64,000 nt of DNA from Triplophysa rosa (GCF_024868665.1 NC_079892.1:11774614-11838613), one strand, 5' to 3'; shown: positions 12,288 through 26,366, counted from the stretch's first letter. Notes: generated by a model not told the origin, from the sequence alone. Translations and numbers: made by a program.

Positions 12288-14582
12288 CCGATGATTTGTT
12301 TTTGAGTTTTGTTTATTTATTGCTTTAGTTAGAAATATGATCTTCGTTTGGATAGCAGTCGCAGACCATGGTTTACTGAAGAAAGTGACATGACATCAAT
12401 GCTGATTGCTGATTGGTTGAAGCCTCAAGAACATGCAGATAGCACCATCACTGCCGCTGACAAAATACCTATACTGTAAATAATATAAAATATAATGCAC
12501 CAAAATTAATAAATAATCAAAATGCCCGACTTCTCTTAAATAACTGTCAATGGAGAAATATGCTTTGGGTTCATATATTTGCTGGCGTAGGCTACCTGGA
12601 CCACGGTAACCAGTAACCCTGACCATTTTGGGAGCTTTTTTATGCCGTTACAGTACCATGGCCCCAATGTATTCTTAAATGAAAATAAATATAGCCAAAC
12701 TTGTCCGGTAACCATGTTATTTAATGGTCTGGCAGGCATTTCAGTTTGCCTGGAATTTTTTTTCCATGTCGTCTGATGTCGAATGCCGTAGTTACTGCAG
12801 TCTGTAATTTATTTACCACGCAAAATTTTGTATTATCCTGCATCAGCAGAGCTTTTTTAAAGCCTATATGCCATCGATTGCTTTAGGCTGGTGTTGAAGT
12901 TCTCCTGGAGAAAACGTCCTGCCCTAGTTTCCCTCCTCTGAGGCTACAGTATGACTATAAAATGTTAACAGAGTTTGTACTATTTCGCACACTCTCACAG
13001 GGGACTCGTCTCACAGAATGACACACCGTAGCACAGAGAAGGAAAAAACTATATAGGACATTTACAGAGTGAATAGAGGACACAAAATTGGCTGAAGGAT
13101 GAAACTGCATCAGGAATTTATACAGGCTTGATTCAATCCTGCATTACCTGCAAGAACACCCGTGTCACTCACGTGTTGACGGCGCGTGAATGAAAAGCAT
13201 TTTGCGTGTTTTAGATTAGACAGCTCTGTTTAGATTCCGTCTCTTCGTGCGGTCGTAAATATATTCCCATGTAATTTACTGTAGCAGGTGAAATTGAGCG
13301 CAAACGTGATCTAAAATTAGTCACCGATTCAGAGAAACCAAAGCGATCACACTGTTCCCTTCATTTTGTGCCATCTGGAAAAGGAGATCTGCACATTCTG
13401 CAGTGAAGGAAAACACTTCCAGAGATTGGAGTGTAATTGGCCCCACTAGATATCCAGAGATGCATAAACACTCCCATCAAGTCTGTACTTAACGCCCGGT
13501 TGTGTTTCGGAAAAGGCAAACAAGTCTGTTTGCGAACAAATTATATAAACATCAATCTGTATTTTTTGAAGAACGTTGGTAACCAAATAAACATCGGACC
13601 CAGTTTACTCTAATTATATTGACAAAAAAACCAAGCAACATTTCTCAAAATATCTTATTTTGTGTTCCACAGAAGTTAGAGTCGCATACAGGTTTTGAAC
13701 GACATGAGGGTGAATAAATAACAAAATATTTTTATTATTAGTATTATTATTCGCTTTAAGTATAGTAGAAACAAATATATTTTTGCTGTGTTTTAACATA
13801 ACGTATACCATGATTCTGATTGGCTGGAAGGTGTGCATTAAAACCGTCAGTTTGATCAATGTTTGAAATGAATTGATGAAAATAACTTTCGTTTTCACCT
13901 GTCCGATCAAAAATTACACCGTAAACATCAATAACTGCTTTAACTTGGCAAATGACAATGGTATATTTGGGATAATGCGCGGCTAGCCGTGGATTATCCC
14001 TTACATGTGTTAATCTATGCAAAACTTGGAAGATGTTCAAAATATTCCAGCAATCTTCCCTTTGTTCCTAGTGCACATATTCAACCAATTCTTTAAAAGC
14101 CTTTTTTGATTGTGATGTGTTTAATCAAGCACATTTGGTTTGTTTGCTGGCACACAGATTGGGCACAATTGGACACTCCCTAGTGAAATTGCAGCGTTGA
14201 CAATAGATTGCCTGTTTTAATTTCAGTCTGACATCGACTACAGTCTCTTCCAAACACAATAATGCTGTGCTGACTGCTGACACAATCACACAAAACAGAT
14301 AGTAAGACTTTCAGGCTTGTGGAAAAGCCCACTTACAGTATGTTCACTTTAAAATTGATCTGCAACAAACGACATTTGCAAATTCTATTAGCTCTCCATT
14401 ATGAGCTCTGAATGAAGACTTCTACCAAAAACTGTAATAATATAGATTTTTACCCTCAGACTCTTAAAGTTTATGTAAACACAAGTCGTGGGTTAATGAA
14501 TATGCTACTGGTTAAGGCGTTATGACAATTGAAGTAATGTTCCATGTACACAACTAGTCATGGGTTTTTAATGCAATTTTAA

Positions 14583-14725
14583 ACTTTCCTGTGGCTCAGT
14601 GGTTAGAGAATGGCGTTAGCAACGCAAAAGTCATGGGTTCGATCCCAGGGATTGCACATACTTAGAAACAAATGTATAGTATAATTCAATGTAAGTCGCT
14701 TTGGATAAAAGCGTAAATGTACTAT
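14583..14725 (+). repeat. tRNA-derived SINE
   Basis: The head has polymerase III boxes: box A-like tggctcagtggttagag and box B ggttcgatccc. The tail gtaagtcgctttggataaaa is the common teleost SINE 3' core. The tail is shortened after gcg. A second copy in the other orientation is at 21421-21585. Confidence 0.85.
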
Positions 14726-14982
14726 GGTACAGCCACAGTACACTGTTGTAACAGGTCCCCTTTAAGCTTTAAAAAGCTTTACACTCAAAGGCTTCTCATT
14801 GAAAGTAATACTGCTCCATACACAAAATGAATTTGACGAATACATGCAATAAGGTAAGAAGAGGTAATTAGAGGTAACTAGAGGCGTTGCTGCTCACCAG
14901 CTTCCCCTGCTTATGTTTATCTTGGCAACTCCAGACGGGTGTAAACAAACACTCAAGGGGCGCACCTCTGCGCGGCCTGCCC

Positions 14983-14983
14983 G

Positions 14984-15065
<82 letters not shown>
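14983..15065. repeat. (GT)n microsatellite
   Basis: A pure GT run after a single tgcg, 90 bp before the hAT MITE at 15156. Confidence 0.97.
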
Positions 15066-15066
<1 letters not shown>

Positions 15067-15155
15067 ACTCCATAATGTCCTCAGGGAGATGATGATGAGA
15101 GGTCAGATCTGCTTTCCCACAAACCTTCATTTCAGCAAAGAACGCTGGTTGCTAT

Positions 15156-15645
15156 CAGTGTTGGGTAAGTTACTCTGAAAAAGTAATTAATTACTAGTTA
15201 CTAATTACATATTCAATAGTGTCATTAGATTACTGTAAAAATTACTCTCTCCAAAAAGTATTTAGTTACTTATTACTAATTACTTTCTATATCCTACATC
15301 AACCTTGATTAGTTAAGTGATTCAAGGATAGGCACGAAAGAGCTCTTTTAATTCATTCAAATAAATAATATAAAACTACATAAAGTACTCTTATTAACTG
15401 ACCAAAGTATTACAAATGTGAGAATTATACATTAAAGCACGGATTTTAAAGTTAGACTTTGAATTTTGATGTCAATTCCACTATTACACACATATATTAC
15501 ACAAAGTATTTAGTTTAATTACATCAAAAGTAACTGTAATTAAATTACAGAAAAAATAAGAGTAATCCCATACTTTACTTTTTCAAGGGAAAAGTAATTA
15601 AATTACAGTAACTAATTACTTAGTAACTAGTTACACCCAACACTG
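15156..15645. mobile_element. hAT MITE (cagtgttgggtaagttac ends)
   Basis: Inverted termini cagtgttgggtaagttac and gtaactagttacacccaacactg. The perfect 8-bp duplication gttgctat flanks both sides (15148-15155, 15646-15653). Inside is only AT-rich sequence with many ttactaattac motifs. Confidence 0.93.
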
Positions 15646-17042
15646 GTTGCTATTATGGGCAGTCTGGTCCTTTCATCACTTATGCAGTACCTTAATAGCA
15701 GCAGGGGGTTTAGTTATTAAGCATCTTTTAATCAAGAACAATATTGTCCACTGGGGTCCTTGCTGTGAAATGAAAACAAGAGAATACAAAGTACTTTTTT
15801 ATACTTCCCATTTGACATCAGGCTGTAAAATAATTTGTAATTCACATACAGTACATAATGCACAAGACGAAGCTCCTACAAAATCAGCAAAAGCTCCCCG
15901 ACTCCAAAGGAAATTGGGAGTGGAGACATGAGGTCAATTCTGCTGTTCAGCTCACTGCTTGAGAAAATATCACCAGACTCCACTCAACCTATTAGAGCAC
16001 AGCTGCGCTTCCACACAGTTTTTTTGCTCATCACTGTCAGGATTGATTTGAGAAATGCTTCCTGTGCAGCGTTCTTTAGGATCTGTTACAAAGGATGCTA
16101 CAGGATTTCACCTCTCTTGTTCGCTTTGTGAGTCGTTTCTGAAGTATTGCATACTTGATAAAATTCTAACATAACTAGTACACCTTTCACACCTTCTAAC
16201 AAAGTCCATTCCATGTTTTACCATCACCCGTGAAAGTTTGTTTTGGTTTGTTGTAGATGTGTGTAAATAGGGCATTTAATAATTGACTGGGAACATGTGA
16301 TTTATTTTATGTCTATAGCAACTGGTCAAGGTTGTGTGAATCTGACCTTGATAGGCCCAGGACAACTGTGTGTGGGTTAGTGGGTGGAGTTGTTGTCAGC
16401 GAAAGACTTTGGGGGATATTGTCCCCGTCCCAGCGATGAGGAGGACGTATTAAGTTATTCTATACTAGTATAGCATTGGGTTTAAGCAAGACCCTTTCAT
16501 TTTGTGAGGCTTGTGAGTTGATTTATTTTAGTCTAAGTCTAGAAATATGAACGTCCCTGATTTTGAAACCAATATTTTAGATCATTTTAACAAATAACAT
16601 TTTTTTGTAACGTGAGAATTTCGCTTTGAAGTCATTACAACCATAAAAGTGGTTCACCAAAAAAGCCTGTGTTCTCTCTCTGGAGGGGACTTACTGAGTT
16701 AATGATAATATACTGGTGAGCTATTAAAAGCTATCATTTCTGCAAACTATCACTTTGTAACGCTTTAATGACAGTGCCGGTGACTTTTTTATAACAGGAA
16801 ATAGGGAAAACACCCCCGTGCCATTATCAACGTCTGAAGCTTTTCTGGCTCTTGACTGCAGCTATCCAATCCAATGATTTATCGCCTCTCAATTATATAC
16901 ACTATACTTAGTCTGTTTGACCTTCTGGTTAAAGAACCAGTTAAAAATTCTGCTGTTATTTATTTACTCTGATATTGTTCTAAATCTGTATCTTTTATCT
17001 ATCCAATATACAGTACCAGTAAAAAAAAAGATCTTAAAAGTC
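15646..17042. other. Presumed intron 1, nothing recognised
   Basis: Low-complexity and unique sequence only. The 15647-15931 and 15928-16131 frames resemble no known protein. Confidence 0.55.
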
Positions 17043-17050
17043 TTTTAATC

Positions 17051-18241
17051 TATAGATGCACTGATATATCGGCCAATAATCTGTATTGATCGATCAATGC
17101 AATTTTCACATTATCAGTTATCGGCCGATAGTTTAAAGAGTACATAACTAGGGATTTTTAAGGTCCTACTTTGGTTTATGGAGTGTCCAAAACAAGTTTA
17201 TGTACATAGGTGTAAAAACACTATTATTTCGTAATGGGCAGTTATTCTTACCTTACTTCTTGACTGACTCTCAAATGATTCGTTCCGTGATTCATCCGTC
17301 TAATCCCCTCCTTTCCGCTAGCCTAGTCTGATGTGATTGGTCAGATGGTCTAGTCTGCTGTGATTGGTCTACCGCGAATGAGGCTCACGAGCTACAGTGT
17401 TTGGGCGAGAAGAGTGAAGTTTTCGTGGGTAGTCCTAGCAAAACGTAGGCGGGGACTATATGTAGTGACGTAAATCCGCGGCAGTTCGCGAATCGGACTA
17501 GGGACGACTCGTTTGCGTGATTCAGAGTCGACTTCCTTTTTTCCAAGCCAATAACTTTGTTATTCATTCACCTTCGGATTTACAACTTGGCAGACTACTT
17601 AATTTCAAACACGGCAACATTACACACTGCATGAAATTTTATTTTCATGATCTCATGTTATGTACTCTTTAAAAAAGCTGATGATCAGGGCCGATGTATA
17701 CTGTCAATCAAAAGAGGACAGGAAAATGCAATAAATGTGTGCTCTGTACATTAGGGATGGGCAATATTATATAGTTTGCGATATACCAGTAGAATTTCTC
17801 CCCATGATAGAAATTTGTCTTCCCACGATAAAAGCTAGTTGATGACGTATTTCTGCCCGAGACCCATTCACAGCTCATATGTGCAGTGAAAGTCAAAGCG
17901 GACGAGCGTCAAAGTGGCCGGAAGTCAGTAATTCTCAATGTAAGATGGCGGCAAGCTACTATCAATTTTAGCCATAAACTGCGGTAAATGGTGTTATATT
18001 TATACCGTCATTGTTAACGCTATCGTCCTAAAACCCCAGACATATTGTGATGTAGTTTTGAGGCCATATTGCAAAAACATTTCCAGTTTTATGTTCAATA
18101 TTAATAGTCATTATATGAATTAATAACATTCAGAAAATTAAGAAATATTAATTTGTAAATTTACAATCGATATCAACAGATATCACTCTGAATAATCGGC
18201 TAGCGGTATCAGTGGAGAAACTTAGTATCAGTACATCTCTA
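17051..18241. mobile_element. hAT-type element, 1.19 kb, perfect 8-bp target duplication
   Basis: The termini tatagatgcactgatat and, inverted, tagtatcagtacatctcta match. The 8-bp duplication ttttaatc is on both sides (17043-17050, 18242-18249). The centre contains GC-richer sequence and a second repeat-like start (tagggatgggcaatatt, 17753), so it may be composite. No transposase reading frame. Confidence 0.88.
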
Positions 18242-18659
18242 TTTTAATCTCAAGGTGTATGCTAAATGTCTGATTTTTATTTATTTAAAATAAAATATCA
18301 CTTATACAGCGTTTTTACTGGCTCAAAATGAGGCGGAGGTGGTGCCATCCTGATCTTGTACACACACACGTAGGCCTACCGTACCTTTAAGTGGCTTAAC
18401 CAAAGTGACTTTGACATATTAAAAGTTCTAATTAAATTAGATGAAAATGACAATTATTAAGTTATATAAAACATTATTTTTATTTAACCAAACAGAATTT
18501 TCTTTTAAACAAATATAACTTTTTATAATTTTCAACTAAATTTTCAGCCCACTATAGCCAACTGAATTAACCAGTCTTACTAAATGGCTAAAATGAGAAA
18601 AGCTCATTCACATCTTGCATTCTCTGTGGTTCACTTTAAATGATTCAATGATCTCTTAA

Positions 18660-19050
18660 GCTGTGTCTCAAATGACATACTATACACTATGCACTTAAAC
18701 TATGCACTATGCACTCAACCATCTAGTATATGAATTTCAGAAGAGTATATCTTCCCAAATGGAATACTAAACGATTTTATACTAATTATTATCACTCTGC
18801 AAGAGAGTTTTGCTTGAGCAGCGTCTGATAGCCCCGCCTCCCTTCCGCTACGTAAGCGAAACAGCAACCGTTGAGTGTGTGAAGTGTCCACAGTTCCACA
18901 CTTCATATTTTCGGTCGAAAATGTGCATCATCCAGGTACTTACAGTGCACTTTTTTGAGGATTTTTAATGTGAACGTACTACTCACACTATTTATACTAC
19001 AAAATGACGTAGAATAGTGCATAAGTGCGCGATTTGGGAGGCACATCCCT
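18660..19050. mobile_element. MITE with cactatgcact-rich termini
   Basis: Left end agctgtgtctcaaatgacat and right end gcgatttgggaggcacatcc are approximate inverted repeats; the arms share catactatacactatgcac-like words. The limits are approximate and no target duplication was verified. Confidence 0.6.
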
Positions 19051-19280
19051 ATTCGCTAGTGACTGAAAAGTTCAATAGTTTAAATGAATCGGTTCAAATG
19101 AGTCATTCATGTGCGAGTCGTTCTGAATGCAATGTGCGTTCATACTGGCGAACTCGCTGTGTACAGTATACGCTAATTCAACGATCCAACTGCACAGCTA
19201 AAGACATTACAATGATGTACGTCATGTTAATTTAAGACATTTCAAGAAATTAAACGTACTTGGATGAAACGTAAATGACA

Positions 19281-21158
19281 TGCTGTGTCCCAAATCGCAT
19301 ACTCAATGAGTAGGTACTCAATTTCAGTAGGTACGTACTCAACGGGGCAAAATGGGTACGTACTGTTTTCCGTGAATGGATGTAGTATGTATGCGATCAG
19401 CCGTTGTCCGCCATATTGATAATCTTCTTCTCCTTTTTAATGGCGGGGAGCAAATTACGTTTGTGGTGCATATCCACCACCTACTGTACTGGAGTGTACA
19501 GGGCCAGCGATGAACCATGTGGCATAATAACAAGCGCAACAATTAAAGTTATGAGAGACAGGTGCATTAACATCAGTAACGCTACAACTTTACCTTCCAT
19601 GAGTTTTCCCAACATTTGCAACATGTTTGTAATGCCTTCACAAAGGAGACGTCGGGCAGCTGCTCGACGATCTCACCTTAGGAGAGCACTGCTGATTTTA
19701 TTGTCAAGGAATATAAGTTGCTTATAAATTAAGTGTACCCTAGAAATGCATTGCTAGCCCACACCTACACTTGTGCACAATATTATTGATAAGTGCTGAC
19801 CAATACTTATTCATTTTTTTCCTGAAAATGATATATTGTATTAAAATAGGCTACTAAATGTAATTGTATTGCCATATGCCATCTATGCATTAATACAGAC
19901 TACAAAAGTGTGAATGCATACGTTTTCAGTGAATCAATGACATAATGCACAAAGTAATGTAATATGTTTTATTTACAGGAAACTATAGAATAAACATGAA
20001 TAAAAAATACGTAAATTTGATGTAAGAAAATAAATGCATTTAATAATTATTAATACATATACAAGTAAACATCACATAAATCAAAGCTTTATTTCAATTT
20101 ATTGTTGTAACAAATGATCCTGTATCTACAGGCGTTGAACCCCACACCCATGCCATCTCACAGCTGATCACCATCGCCACCTTCGTGATTTTAACGAGTG
20201 TGCTCATCTGTCCCTGTAACGGTCAAACAAGATTCAAGTGACCTCTGTGATTTGTGCTCAATACTGCATGTAAATGTGGAGGTAGTTGCACATGTGTTAA
20301 CTCGCTGTTTATTTTCCTGAATTCATCATCAGTACTAATGGACAAATAAAACATATACATTATGTTTATTTACATTACTTGTATGTATCTATGCAAGCAG
20401 TGAACAATGCTTTGTACCACATGTTAACAGACGTAAGCTACATTACTGTGATATGTATTTTCATGTTGCTCATTTGCAATACTTTATCGAGAAAATGACA
20501 GGTGACATGTTACACAGACATTAAAAAGCGTCTGTAACATGCGTATGGTTTAAATATTTGTCACGTTAAGTCTACTTCAAAGACGCGTGTATGCGTGGAG
20601 CTCCCCTTTATGCTATGCTTATTAAAACACTGCATTTTCACAGCAAAATCAAACATGTACTAAACTATGTAGCATCTTACAAGTTAACTTTACGCTACAG
20701 CACTTTAACAAATGCGACTGCAACGCCAAGAGAAGCGTTGTTGGCTAGTAATACTCACATTTGAAAACACCTGCCTCGCAGTTCTCCGCTATGCTCCTGT
20801 ATGAACTTATCCTGTCCCGTGGGCTCATGGGATATAGTAGTATCCCAAGTATCTGTGGCTGGGTGCTTCAGAATGTGGGCGTAACCAGTAAGCCATCCAG
20901 GAATTTCTCACCTACTCTTTTATGAATACTGAGGTTTGGGACATACTATATTGTTTTCACATACTATACAGTAGGTAAGTAGGCGGTTTCGGATGCCACA
21001 GTAGTATACACACGTCCAAATCTCGCGAGAAATAGTGCACCAGGCGTAAATTTCTCGCCTACTGTTTTATGAATACTGATGTTTGGGACATACTACTCTT
21101 TCGCCTACTGCTTTTTGCCTACTATATAGTATGACCGTATGCGGTTTTGGACGCAGCA
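19281..21158. mobile_element. Non-autonomous DNA transposon, 1.9 kb, with duplicated 3' end
   Basis: Termini tgctgtgtcccaaatcgcat and, inverted, atgcggttttggacgcagca; a 3-bp aca lies on each side. The right part is duplicated: the segment with tttatgaatactgaggtttg (near 20920) recurs as tttatgaatactgatgtttg (near 21070). Open frames inside (such as 19404-19727) show no recognised protein. Confidence 0.7.
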
Positions 21159-21420
21159 ACAGTTTGTTAAATGCACGCAGCATTTCTTGTGAAGACACCC
21201 GACATAATTTTGGCGCGAGTCTGAGGCGGCATGACATTTGACGGAGGCGGCCGCCTCCAATTTCTCAATGCAGGAAAAACCCTGCTTATATGGTGACTTA
21301 GACCAAAATTTACAATATATTTAAAAACTGAAAATAATATAATCACCATACATGTTTTACATTTTTTCTTCCACCCAGGCTCTCCTCTTACTGCATCAAC
21401 CTAAAACTTTGACTATACAT

Positions 21421-21585
21421 AAATTTACATTTACGCATTTGGCAGAGGCTTTTATCCAAAGCGACTTACATTGCATTATACTATACATTCGTTGCACATA
21501 AACTATGTGCAATCCCTGTGATCGAACTCATGACTTTGGCGTTGCTAGCGCCATTCTCTAACCACTGAGCCACAGGAAAGCAAGT
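21421..21585 (-). repeat. tRNA-derived SINE, minus orientation
   Basis: A complete-looking reverse copy of the family at 14583: tail core gcttttatccaaagcgactt on the left, tRNA-like head on the right (box B complement gatcgaac, box A complement taaccactgagccaca). Confidence 0.85.
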
Positions 21586-22809
21586 ATGTCAATAAATGTA
21601 AGTATTAACATCTTTGAGTATTGCAAACCACTGCAGTATGCAGCTTGGCAATATTTTAAAATGTCAATATATTGCCCAGCCCTGCATCCGAGTATTCTGA
21701 AGCCATTTAATGGCTTTAAGTGAGGAACAATTGAACAAAAAGTATAATAGTAGTCTTTTAATTCTTTATGGATCTAGACAGCCTCTTGTCACTGCCATTG
21801 TTGTTATTTCAAACAATCATCAGATGGACTCCCAGTGGAGGATCGGATTTGAACCGACCACAGAACAATGGTTGTACCAGGTTATCGGAGCTATCAAAGA
21901 GAATATTCTGCCTCCGCTCTTTAATTGAGTTTTTAGCTACACTGCATTTATTGTCTTATCTTAACCGAAGCCAAACTCCTATTTGTGTTCAGTATTGCAG
22001 TATAGAACGGGTCTCTATTGATCATCATTCAGTCAATAACCTCAGAGGACATCAGGACAGAAATAGCGATATGCAGCTCTGGAAAAAGGGCACTAAAGGT
22101 CAAAACCATGATGGTTTCCCCTCACATTGAACATAACAATCAGAGCTCACATCCATTAGCATTTTTTCTCTTTTAAATCAGATTATAATTCATCACATTT
22201 TGGGTAACCCACCTCTGCTTTGACAGTCTAGCTGGTATTTGCTGGATTAATTTATCAGCATTTGCACGTGTGAGAAACTTGTGTTGCTGCAAAAAATTGT
22301 TCATATTTCTCCTGCAAGGATTTTGAAGTCAGTACTCCCCCTCACCTTATGAGAAGAACAGAACACTTTATCTGGGTTTTGTGCTTTTATGTTCCCTATT
22401 AAACTTATTAGTGTCACCAAAATGTGAAGAAACAGAGACTGTTGGCCTCTCAGCGATAGAGCTAGATAGGGAGTTTTCCAATCTGGCCTGGATATGGTTT
22501 GGAAAGAATCAGTATATTGTCAATCGACTAAAGGTTTACCAATGTGTTTTTAAAGTATTTATCAATGTGTATCATTAAATGATATTATAATGCCACGAAA
22601 TTTGAAAGAACATTATTAATGAATATTAAAAAGTCTTTCAAAAAATATGTCTGGGTCACATCTCAGCACACAAAATAAAATAAAAACATATAAATTATAT
22701 TTTACTGAAAGCTCCTTAGTCTTGCTTCACAATAGGAACCTTATAATAATGATTTATAATTTGAGCTGTCAGATAGAGTTTTCAGGAAATGCATGTAAAG
22801 ATAGGTACA

Positions 22810-23045
22810 TAAATTACCCTGTAAAAAAGCGGTAAAATTCCGGCAGCTGGGGGGTCAGGGTAAATACCGTAAAATATTTTGTTGTACAGTAAAATTACCT
22901 GTTTGTCATGTTATTTTACACCCGGCTTGTAAATTTGCAGTCTGTTTTTAATTCAACATTGTTTACTGTATTTTAAAAAAATATTACAAATAAAACAGTA
23001 CAAGTCCGTAAAATTACATTTTTTTACAGTTGCAGTTTAAGCTTA
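22810..23045. repeat. DNA repeat (ctgtaaaa / ttttacag arms)
   Basis: Starts taccctgtaaaaaagcggta and ends aaaattacatttttttacag, with several cgtaaaat and attttac words facing each other. A small MITE family of cyprinids; limits approximate. Confidence 0.6.
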
Positions 23046-23278
23046 AAACAGAGATGGCGATTTGGAGGCAAAATTTATGGATTGCAAAAATAACAAAAGC
23101 ATGTTTTTACAACCACTAAGAATTTTTGCATTGTGTCTTAATTTTCATGACAATAGCTGGATTTCCATCCAAACGTGATGCAAATCTTTTCAAAGTTCGC
23201 GGTAACAGGAGTAAAGACTAATGCGAAATTGATGCGTTTCCATCAAGTCCTTTGAGCAGATCATGGTGGTATTGGTAA

Positions 23279-23778
23279 TAGAGGTCGACCGATTCATCGT
23301 TTTTGCCGATTAATCGGCACCGATAACGATAGTTTAAACTATAATCACCAGACGCAGCAAGAAAAGGTACAGAGAGTACAGAGTATAGAGTAAAACAGCG
23401 ACCTCTAGAGGCGGAAATAAAACTTAAACTGACAGCACTGATATATATAGATCAGTGACTGACAGCCTGCTTGGTTTGGAGATGTGAGACCACAGTCTGC
23501 ACGGAGCGGAATACATCAGATGGGGGTTTAAAAGTTTCACAGTGACAAGGTAGAGCCAATTTCAGTAAACATGACATGTTAAAAAGTAATTAATTTATTG
23601 ACTATATGCTGCATTAATGGAGAAAAGCAGTAAATTTGCAGACAGGGCTGAGAGCGCGCTAACATTAGTAGCCTATTAGCTTAAGAAGTTATAACAGGGT
23701 GACAAAAATACACAAAAAAATGTTACATTTACATTTTATTATTGTAACTTTGGGTAGGCATTTGTCAGTATAGTGACA

Positions 23779-23809
<31 letters not shown>

Positions 23810-24344
23810 TGCGTGCGTGTGTGTGTGTGTGTGTGTGTGTGCTTGCGCGTGTGTGTGCGTGTATACACATGCACGCGAGACCCGCCTCCGAAATAGAAAT
23901 CAGATAGAGATGACAGAGACAGCAGGAACGGCTAATGTAAATGACGTTTGTTTTAATGTAAACAAAACGCATTTTAACACGACAGTATATTTTGTAAAAT
24001 ATTACAATTTATCCGTCATTCTTATATGCTAATTTGGTGCCTAGAATTTTTTTAAATAATTATAAATGTAGAAATTAACTCCTTATAATTTTGTTTAAAT
24101 CATACACTGGAGTTTAATATTTATTAATATAGTTAATATTTATATGTTTTACTTTGAAATACAACACAGTTGTTCCAGAAATAGTGTTTATTGTTGTAAT
24201 ACACTTCATTGCTATTTTACTTGTGTTTTTAAGTGAAATAAATCAATAAAAAAATCTTGTAAAATCTGTAATTAATCGTTATTGGTAGGTACTTGACCAC
24301 CTTAGTTATCGTTATCGGCAAAATCAAATATCGGTTGACCTCTA
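23279..24344. mobile_element. hAT MITE (tagaggtcgaccgat ends), 1.07 kb
   Basis: Ends tagaggtcgaccgat and atcggttgacctcta; a perfect 8-bp duplication attggtaa on both sides (23271-23278, 24345-24352). It carries a (GT/GC)n tract at 23779-23863. It has inserted into an older repeat whose halves are visible at about 23150-23270 and 24350-24640. Confidence 0.92.
23779..23863. repeat. (GT)n/(GTGC)n microsatellite inside a hAT MITE
   Basis: A block of gtgc tetramers flanked by GT dinucleotides, within the element at 23279-24344. Confidence 0.95.
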
Positions 24345-24639
24345 ATTGGTAACAGTAAATAAAAAATATCTGGAAACCAGAAAGACACCATCAATGATAA
24401 CAGCCACTTAGTCTTGTGGGTTTAACGTCCGCTATGTCAGAATTTATTCGGCAAATGCGTTTCTATTATTTGTATTTGTAATATTATTTTATTATTATCT
24501 GTTATTTAACTGTTTTTTGCAACAACAACAAAAACACTTCATGCGAGCGTAAAAACGTTTTTGCGAATTAACAGTTTTTATTTCGAAATTTTGCATTACT
24601 AGTTTCTGATGCGAAACGTCAAAATGACTTTTTGACATC

Positions 24640-26139
24640 ATATGATATGATGTTGATATCGACATATTTATACATCATAGTAGTAAAGTCTAAACGCATT
24701 ACAGTCATGAGAATTTTATTTTAATGCTTTAACATACTCTTGCTATTTTATTTGTGTGTTATCAGCAATTACAATTGGAATGTACTGATAGCATTGTCCG
24801 GAAACGTCAGTTTGATCCTGGAAATGAGGAAAGAATTAGGCAGAATGAACCAAAACACTCTAGATTATTCTGGATGTTTGAAAGGGTGCTCAGCTTTATG
24901 ACTCACAAATTTGTACCCAGACGTTGTTGATATTTAGTGCTGGCCTTGATTGCAATTAATGCTGATGGGAATGTTGAAATCTGCTATAATCTCTGAAAAA
25001 CACAGGGAACTTTTAGGTCCTTTTAGGTAAATTAGGCTATGTGAGGTGGGAGGGAGATCTTAAATTGCTGTTTGCTGTGACCTACATAAGACACATTAAT
25101 GTCTGTGTTAAATGGAGTGCGTGATCTGATGCAGGGTTATGGTTTAAAGTCACAAGCATAGTGACCTGCTCAAAATAGTTGACCTGCTCACCCATAGCTG
25201 GTTTTTAGTGCATCACATGCCAATGAATAAATAAAACTTGTGGGCTAAAGCCAAATGTCACCTTTGGCCACAGTTGTGCTTTAAATATGCATCCCAGTTT
25301 CTCAGATCTAGGCTTCAGAGTACCTTACCCCAATTCACAATAGTATGGCCATAGTAAAGATTTATATTTTGAGCTGTCGGGTAAAATATTTTGGGTAATG
25401 CCAGACTGATATCTGTCGGTTCGATTTGGTATCTTTACGGTTTTCAACCCCATCTTTTTCCAATCTTCTTGAAGATATTTTTGTATACCTAGGGGTTACA
25501 CAAGCCTTCAAGACCCTTCAGTGTTTACATCCCTGAATAGCACCTAATCAAGCCTCTTGAGACTGTAATTACTGATTCCCCGACAAGAAAGCAGAAGCGA
25601 GCACTGTCAGTCTTTAGGTGTGGGTACAACCCAACCCTGAGTGACCTTGTTATTGGTTGCAAACGTCCATGAGGCAGAACACATCATTAGTGGAACTGAG
25701 AGGGTACGGGCCAAGATGTCACTCTATTTAAAGAGACTGCACAGTGGGAAGCTTGTGTTTTTAGTCTTTCCTATATGTGAGAGGCCCAGAATACCACTCA
25801 GGTCTTCATTTAGGCCTGTAGAAAGGATTTAGAACCTGGAGTCAGCTAAAGGCCAGACTTGGCCTGTATTTTGCCTTGACTGTTAATAAACAGTGTCCCG
25901 TGTCCTAGCTAGTATAACCAGTTTAAAAATCATAAGTTAGAATGTTTCTTCTCTGTTATTTATCGTGGGAGTCTCAACTGTTTGGAGTAGTTTCTGCCTG
26001 TTTTTACAGAACAAAAAGGTAATGTAATGTTTGTTAAGGCATTGTTGACAATACATTTTATTATAGTGAATTTACTTAATTGCAAGTGAAACAGTGTATT
26101 AAAAATTTTACTGTACAATAGTAAGTAATGTATGAAGAG
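24640..26139. other. Presumed intron 1, nothing recognised
   Basis: No inverted repeats, coding motifs or RNA genes were seen. GC is slightly higher from about 25500 to 25850. Confidence 0.5.
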
Positions 26140-26366
26140 TTTGGTTCCAAAATGAGATAACTCAATTTTTTCAAAAATCATGTTTTTTATTATGTTATCA
26201 TGTTTTAATGTGTTTTATTGTGTTAGTTAGCTGTATTTTTTGAGTTATTATGGCTTAAATCAAAACAAACCAATTGCAGTTTGATTGATATTAATTGGAA
26301 TGCACAATAAAAACACATGATTTTTGAAAAAATGTAAAAATAGAGTTATCTCATTTTGGAACCAAA
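26140..26366. mobile_element. Palindromic MITE (tttggttccaaaatgagata ends)
   Basis: The termini tttggttccaaaatgagata and tatctcattttggaaccaaa are inverse, and the arms continue with cataaaaaacatgatttttg-like sequence. A related, decayed copy sits at the left edge of the window (about 95-225), sharing the centre caaaccaa.tgcagtttgat. Confidence 0.85.

Noticed and set aside
14588..14656. Possible tRNA gene
   Set aside because: Box A and box B are present, but the tail is the common teleost SINE core and an inverse copy is found at 21421, so it is a SINE head.
19404..19727. 107-codon frame with an arginine-rich end as a gene
   Set aside because: It sits inside a non-autonomous DNA transposon and matches no known protein family that I recognise.
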